Source: Cryptomeria japonica (Eukaryota; Streptophyta; Pinopsida; Cupressales; Cupressaceae). From it: 64,000 nt of DNA. Each line of letters starts with the position of its first letter. The stretch's first letter is position 1. This document shows positions 57,426-64,000 of this stretch, piece after piece. Under the pieces are notes generated by a model, which ran no database searches, had not been told where the DNA came from, and was given only the letters and a program-made list of their open reading frames with translations. The position numbers were made by a program, and so were the translations under genes. The stretch covers positions 168,414,361 to 168,478,360 of the forward strand of contig NC_081406.1 in assembly GCF_030272615.1 (NCBI RefSeq), in the 5' to 3' direction.

Positions 57426-58984
57426 CAACCCCCTTCACAATATTAAAAAATATATATATTTTTTATTTATTTTATTTACTGCATAAAACAATTTCCAAAA
57501 TTTTTTGAGTACTTAGATATTTTTCTAAGAAAATTTTCTGGGGAAATTGTAGGAAAAGAATGATTTACATATATATTTTTTTTAAAACAAAATAATGAAA
57601 ACAAACACCCCAACCAAATAAGAAACCCAAAATTGAAAGAGAAATAGAAGGAGCAGGCAGAGTTGGATTTTAAAAAATAACCAATATGCCCCAAATACCC
57701 AAATTGACACAATTTTACCAGTAAATTTCAAACAGTTTCCACTCCCATTAAACCAAACACAAACAAATTTCTCAGTTTAAAAACCCATACCCAATTTCAA
57801 TTAAGAATTCAATTTGAGCAAACCAAAAACTAATCTGGAAATGGGAAATGAATTCAAAGGGATAAATTCAAAATCTCATTACTACTCTTATTCACAAATC
57901 TGAAAGGTTTTTCAAACAAAATAAACACAGATCTCTTCCAAATCAAATCAATAAATTTCTTTAAAACAAAAGAAATTAACCAAAATCCTACCTCCATATG
58001 CAATCCTAGAAGTGATTTGATGAAGATCCCAACCTGCAAGCTCAAGAATTTCTTCCAACCAAGAATGCCCCAAAAAATTTCCATTCCAAAAACAACTCTC
58101 CCAATAATTTTGAAATTTTTGACCAAAAATCCATTTTTTAGGTTGAAATTATTTTTAACCAAATAAAATCATTTTCCAAATAATTTAATATCCAAAAAGT
58201 GCTTTCCTTCCCAAAATTAATTTTCTCAAATGAATTAAAACTAACATTTCTCTTTCCAAAATGTTAATGAGGGTCATGAATAATAATTTTTCAATTCTAT
58301 TCAACCTTTTCTCTCAAAATGCATATACTTAATTAATTCATCATTTTAAAAATAACCATTTAACCAAACTTGCTACAAATATGAATTAAGCAATCTAATT
58401 ATTGATTAATCACACAAAGGGGTCCTATTTAATTTACGAATGCGTAAAAATGCATTTAATCTAATTAAATACTTAGGATTTAATAATTAATTTTTTTACC
58501 AAACGCACAACACACAACTCAAGAAAACCAAACCAATACATGACTCGCATACCCAACCAAAGGGGAAAATGACGAACGACTGACGACGCTCACTTGAGCA
58601 CGACCATGGTAAAACATAGGGTCTTACGATTACCTAACCCACTTCCATCATACCAAAAAGGCACACTCAGACCTGTGAAGCCAGGTGGAGATGATACCCC
58701 ATACCTACATGGTATTGTACTTGCAATCTCTTGCAACAATGAACCACACATGCATACATATATATTCAATGAAAGTGTTAGCATAGGGTTAATAACACGA
58801 ATCAAAAGAACAACTAATCATACATAAGAATTGATGCGTAATCAAAATTTACTGGTACACACATTAAGCATAATACTTGGCTATAACATCACAACATGGT
58901 ACATCAACCATCCAAAAAAGCCACTTAAAAAGTCAACCATGGTGAAACTAGGTTTGAAAATCTGATTAGGGAAGGGGTACTACA

Positions 58985-59002
58985 CCCCCCCACCCCCCCC
59001 TT
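58985..59002 (-). other. K polypurine tract
   Basis: On the - strand AAGGGGGGGGTGGGGGGG directly before the LTR start TGTAGTACCCC. Unusually G-rich and long. Confidence 0.8.
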
Positions 59003-61398
59003 GAGGTTCTGACTTACTTAACCCTGAAACTTATTTAACAAATATTAGATTGCACATAAGTATCTTTTCACAGATAAATGAAACATTACTGCTAAATCCT
59101 TTACGAATGCCATTATCCATTGGTAAGATACATCCAAATTTATACATTTTATAACATTCTAGGAATTATCTATAATCATAGTAGTGAAACAATAATTTTC
59201 TCCCTTTCATAGCACCAAATTAATGCATTAATAGAGGCAAACAATAATTACATCACTCATCTACCAAATATGACAAGAAAACATGCCATCATGATCAATT
59301 TCTTTTACCATTCCACCCTCTTCCTAAAATTTTATCATATAGAAATAGCTTCAAATTTCAAATTCTACAACCAAGTTAACTTTCATGAAATAAGAGAAAT
59401 ATAAATAACACAATTGCTTACACTTGTTAGGCATATAAAAACCTTTCTAATGATTATGTCCCATAACATAGTGATAAAATTACACATTTTACTCCATGTT
59501 TACACATAAATATCCATCGACATAACTGGAATGTACAACTCATAAGGCCACATGTGAGCATGTCCAATGCTTGGTCATAGATAACATGCACGATCAACAT
59601 CTCTATGCCAGATCTTAGAACAAAAAATAACATGATCATAAATATCCAACATCTCACTCAAGGGTTTGATGGTGCTAGGGCACACACATAGCGGCGATAC
59701 CTTCCATACAAGACCCTCGTGACTATCCCTTGTTGAGTAAGGTGGTTAGCCTCCAAGGGATAGTCACCACATATAGGTAGGTAGTGGATCCTAGTTGCAT
59801 CACAGCCTCACATACCCCCATCCTCAAGGTTCCCTATGTCTACTTCCTTGTATACACTCAACCAAGATTGCCTCTTACATCCTTAAAGAGGAATTCACAT
59901 TTCAACACAAGACCAACATGCAAAAACAATAAGGATAAACTAGTTTAGCCACCAAAATACAAATGAGTAAAGATAATAAATCATCAAATTTCAATAGCAA
60001 GGCAAGAAATATCCATGGAATTGCAACACCAAATCAAGTAAGTAAAAGATCACAAGATCATGGCTAAACCTTCAAAGTCAAAATAGAATAAATTTTTGGT
60101 CCACATAAGAAATAAATAAGAATATCATAATTGCACATAACATCACTATGTGACTAGAATCTAGCCACCAATGAGGAAGAAGAGAACAATCATCTAGCTA
60201 TCGCAGTAGCTCATCATGTGGTGTGGCCTAGTCACACATCCACATGGCATGGCAGTGTGCACCTCTACATCACCCTACATCACATCGTCATGCGATCACT
60301 TACTACTTTTAATTAATACAACATATATCATAATCTGCAACCTTTCATCAAAAATCAAAGTACGATAAGAAGGTGAAAGAGGAGTTATGAACTAAATAAT
60401 ACATATTGATGCATGCACATCAAGCATGGTTCTCATTTTCACCTTCTATTCATACTAAGTCAATTATATATATCCAAAAGCAAGTTCAATGGAGCCTTGT
60501 TCAAATAAGTCCTCAATTGAGTCGGTATTATGAAACATGTAATGAAATCTTTCATGAAAACATATCATTACACTCCTAGCCACTATAACATGATCCCTTT
60601 CATACATCTTCTTACAAATAAGGCAGTTTCACATTTCAGCTATTCATACAATATCGCACATTACCTAAAGATAAAAATTCATTATGTTACTCCTACAACA
60701 CACATGGTGTATTCTTTTATGAAAACATACAATTTTCTCCCAATAACCATCATGATATTTTAAACCCATAGCCCTCTTATTATCTAAATGTACAATAGAA
60801 TCATTCGGCTCACACAAGGGTTCAAGAAGTCCCAACCATTCTCTCACAATTAGAAAATTACACAAGTGATAAATACACATATAACAAACATTTTAATTTC
60901 TATAGAGAAAGAGGAGGAAGGATGATAAACATTCAGTTCACTACATCATAAGCACTCAACATCTACCATACAATTCCTTCAAGTTAACAGCACTAAGCTA
61001 GATCATAATCATAATACAAGCACATTTCATACTTCTAGATTCAAGACAAGCATTGTCCAACCCAATGGGTTACTCTAAAGACTACAACAGTCAATAATGG
61101 AGGTACATATGACTCTCTCTACAATAAGAGTAATCATAGACCAAGTTATCTAATAAGAAAACAAAGCACATATAATCACTCAAAAGCACCAATATCAAGA
61201 AGGTGAAAGTAAGGTGTGAACACTCATGTTACACACAATTAGGATTTGCTCGAAAGAGTACGTAAAAAGAAAAAAGCACAAGTCCTCAAGATCTTCAAGA
61301 TCCCATGCCTCAATCACAAGCATATAACATAAGGTCTATACACCTCACACCAACTAAGGGCACAAGAGACACCAGAGATCCCAGTGTTTGCAACATCG
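59003..61398 (-). other. K internal region, non-coding
   Basis: 2.4 kb between PPT and PBS. No protein motif of gag, protease, RT or integrase on either strand. Open frames are below 80 codons and show no pattern. Composition is AT-rich and even. Confidence 0.7.
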
Positions 61399-61410
61399 GC
61401 TCTGATACCA
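61399..61410 (-). other. K primer binding site for initiator tRNA-Met
   Basis: TGGTATCAGAGC on the - strand, two bases from the LTR end. This is the most common plant LTR element primer site. Confidence 0.88.
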
Positions 61411-63540
61411 AATGTAATGCCCTACAAGGAAACCCTAAAGGGATAAAACTAAAACACACGAATATAATGCAATTTTTTTTTTTTGAAGTTAAAAGAGTAT
61501 AATGAAACATTGAGTTAACATTAAGTTCAGATTACACAATGGAAGACTTAACTAACTCCTAAAGAGTTTCTTGACGAGATTACTTGGTTAATTACTAACT
61601 CAACTCACACTAATTAATCCAATTAAACTGATTAAACTTAATAACATACTTATACTTAAACAATGGTTAAATTTATTCGATAGGTTAAAAATATAGATAA
61701 CATGATTAAGTTCATTCATGAAATTTAACCATACATTAGATCTATTCTTAAATTAAAACATATTCCATACTTTAATTTTCCATACATACTTTATTTGCAT
61801 TGAAAGATGATGAATACTTTGCATTATACTAAACCTACATTCTACGTGATCCATATTACTGCATTTAATAAGATAACTTCATACATGCATTTAATATTAA
61901 TATCATCTAATCTACATAAAACCTTTAAACCATAATGCCATTCATATATCCAAAATAAAAGGAACCGGATGAACAAAAACACCACATAACACCGAATTGA
62001 TATCAGAGTTCAACCCTAATGGGCTACATCTCTGGGTATGCTCAACTGCAAGACCCCTCTAATAAATAATAGGGTGAAGGATACATAAAGTTCACATCAA
62101 TTACATCCGGCCAACAAGGTGTACATAAAGAAATAATACATATGACCAAATCGGTCCAAAAGATACATGAATGATCCAAGAAGAAGAAAAGGGATCCATC
62201 TGAAATGTGATATGGAGCAAATACAAAAGAATAACTAGAGCACCAGTGGGACTAAGTTCTCACATCCCATCATAAGAAAACCATGTTCTATCATGAATAT
62301 CAGGTACTTTCAAAGGCATAAACAACCAGATATGACTCCACAACAGTGCTCCTAGCAAAGACAACACAAACTAAACACTAGTGAACATAAGGGATGAGTG
62401 TCATCACATAACTTGGAATGGTTATCCTGACATGTCCCAATAGGTCCTGACCCCATCCACTAGGTTACCCTGGCAACCTTTTCCAAATCTTCGGCCCATC
62501 CAAGTCTCATGTGGACCCAACACATCCTTTCGTGAAGACAAGGTTGTTGGTTTGCCATTTCAGGCCTTCTCATTGCATTCCGAGTCTGTACTAATACTCA
62601 TCCCATGTGTGAGGAACAATTATCTTACTTATTGTTTTCATCTACTAAACTCCCTAATACTATTAAGTTATCACTTATTTAGACATACTTTTGATGGGTT
62701 ACCATGCTACCACTTTGGGCATGACCCCCACTCGAAAGCCACTCTCCCATATGACACTTGACCACAAAACAAACGAACTCCCAAAACCAAGGTAAACATA
62801 AGGACTAGTATACGGAGTTCAATATGGTATGAATACCCACTTGGCCAAACCATCTCTCACACGAGGTGTACTGACTGACGATTCTCTGACTAGAGACATG
62901 ACTAGCTATGGTCAACCACATAACAACATCTAACACTTGTATTTAAGGACATGACCATATACAAAACAATCACATGAAAATAGTTGATACTAGAGATCAA
63001 GGACATAACTAGTTACAAAATAACCAAATGACAATATCCAACACTCACAATCAAGGACTTGCCATTTTTTAAATCAAATGTGAATACATAAAATAAAACA
63101 CCCATTAACATTAATGTATAATGACAATCATTATTCCATATCACAAAAAATACAAATCGATCAAGTTTTCTAATTGATCTAAATTTTCAAAATACAACAT
63201 TTGAGAAATCACCATCTCTTAATAAATTAACTCCAAATTATAACTATATAATTTTGCCTACTTTTCAGTACAAAGAAAAATATAAATTAATCCATTGATT
63301 TCTCTAAAATGAAGATATTACTAAATTTTCAACTATATCTATTCTAATTATCCAAACTCATCTTTTCCAAAATCAACTATATACTTTCCAATATATGAAA
63401 ATATAAATTTTAAAACTAAAATCGATAATTATTTTTCCAAATAAAATAATATTTTTCCTCTTCCAAAATTGAAATATTTAATCTAATTTATTTTTAAACT
63501 AGAATATATTTCCTTGCATGTATATAAAAAAAATCTAAAT

Positions 63541-63543
<3 letters not shown>

Positions 63544-63586
<43 letters not shown>
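63544..63586. repeat. AT microsatellite
   Basis: About 20 AT units, the expanded counterpart of 57119-57142. Confidence 0.9.
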
Positions 63587-63588
<2 letters not shown>

Positions 63589-63702
63589 AATTAATAATTA
63601 ATATTTTAAAATTACCATTTAAAAAAACTTTAAAAATAAAAAAAACCTTTTAAATAAAATACAATTTATAAATTGTGGTTATGTTTTATTTTATTTTTTG
63701 AA

Positions 63703-63897
63703 CACCAAGCCACCCACGTGGGCTTCCCTTCCAAAGGGATGGTTGTCGTGGGGACCATGACGTGGTCTCCCAATAGCCTAGGTTGTGTGGAGACCACACC
63801 ATGGTCTCCACAACCATGGCCTCTCCCCATGGTTTGGGGAAGCCACAACTCTCCCCAACCATGGGTCGAGGGCCATGGTCCCCCAAATAGCGCCCTC
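63703..63897. repeat. GC-rich cluster of palindromes, second copy
   Basis: Counterpart of 57240-57425 with several CG/TG and CA/CG differences. The main hairpin (63739-63776) has more mismatches in its stem (AATAGCC for AACAACC). Confidence 0.75.
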
Positions 63898-63899
63898 TG

Positions 63900-64000
<101 letters not shown>

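Larger units (their letters stand above)
46827..58984 (-). repeat. K 3' LTR, split by a LINE
   Basis: Pieces 46827-48673 and 56781-58984 align with 61413-64000. As a check, the GC-rich palindrome block starts about 2.29 kb from the LTR start in both copies once the LINE is removed. No gene belongs to the LTR itself; short frames in the GC-rich block are chance. Confidence 0.85.

Noticed and set aside
57224-57438. Three overlapping - strand frames with Trp/Gly/Pro-rich text (also 63666-63902)
   Set aside because: Arise from the GC-rich palindromes, where stops are rare in all frames; no coding pattern.
58985-61398. Host gene or RNA gene inside K
   Set aside because: No tRNA, rRNA or snRNA signature and no long frame; the stretch is bounded by PPT and PBS, so it is the interior of K.

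Overview
The window is entirely plant repetitive DNA, and I find no convincing host gene. It is AT-rich, built of nested LTR retrotransposons with 1.4-4 kb LTRs plus one LINE, and the coding remnants are plant-type: Ty1/copia, Tat-lineage Ty3/gypsy with two RNase H domains, a plant mobile domain protein, and a plant L1-like LINE. This points to a seed plant with a very large genome, possibly a gymnosperm; the species cannot be named from the sequence alone.

Layout. (1) 1-4847, + strand: 3' two thirds of a decayed Ty1/copia element (SIRE/Maximus-like) with its 3' LTR. It is inserted in the reverse transcriptase of an old Ty3/gypsy element, here called H, on the - strand. (2) H pieces lie at 4848-6681 (RT, RNase H, protease), 8367-8405 plus 27146-28390 (protease active site, gag) and 41040-42875 (gag to protease, with a primer-binding-site relic). 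(3) 6682-8366: solo LTR of type B in the H protease gene, flanked by TTATT/TTATC. (4) 8406-27145: G1, a complete 18.7 kb Tat-type Ty3/gypsy element on the - strand. It has paired type A LTRs, a PPT, a tRNA-Trp PBS, gag-PR-Gpatch-RT-RH-aRH-INT, and a plant mobile domain (PMD) gene on the opposite strand between pol and the 3' LTR. (5) 28391-41039: G2, a 3'-truncated relative of G1 carrying a type B 5' LTR. (6) 42882-46826: an LTR-like segment, a long unrecognised decayed reading frame on the - strand, and AT-rich DNA. (7) 46827-64000: K, a LARD-like non-coding LTR element on the - strand with LTRs of about 4 kb. Its 3' LTR is interrupted by an 8.1 kb LINE on the + strand (48674-56780), and its 5' LTR runs off the window.

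How the parts fit. The second copy of H (41040-42308) preserves the empty site for G1 and shows its 5-bp duplication. Type B LTR plus adjoining H sequence exists twice (6682-8405/27146-28390 and 39355-42308), about 2% different by hand count. The G1 LTRs differ by about 1.4%. So the duplication appears older than the G1 insertion.

The most interesting system is in G1. The antisense PMD gene seems to have its own TATA box, a first exon, and an intron filled with about 16 copies of TAGCGCTWTTG. The same motif, in the same orientation relative to transcription, occurs about 14 times just inside the 5' LTR in the gag-pol leader. This suggests a shared cis-element for two convergent transcription units of one retrotransposon. 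All coding regions are now broken; most stop codons look like C-to-T changes at CAG, CGA or TGG codons, as expected of methylated, silenced elements.
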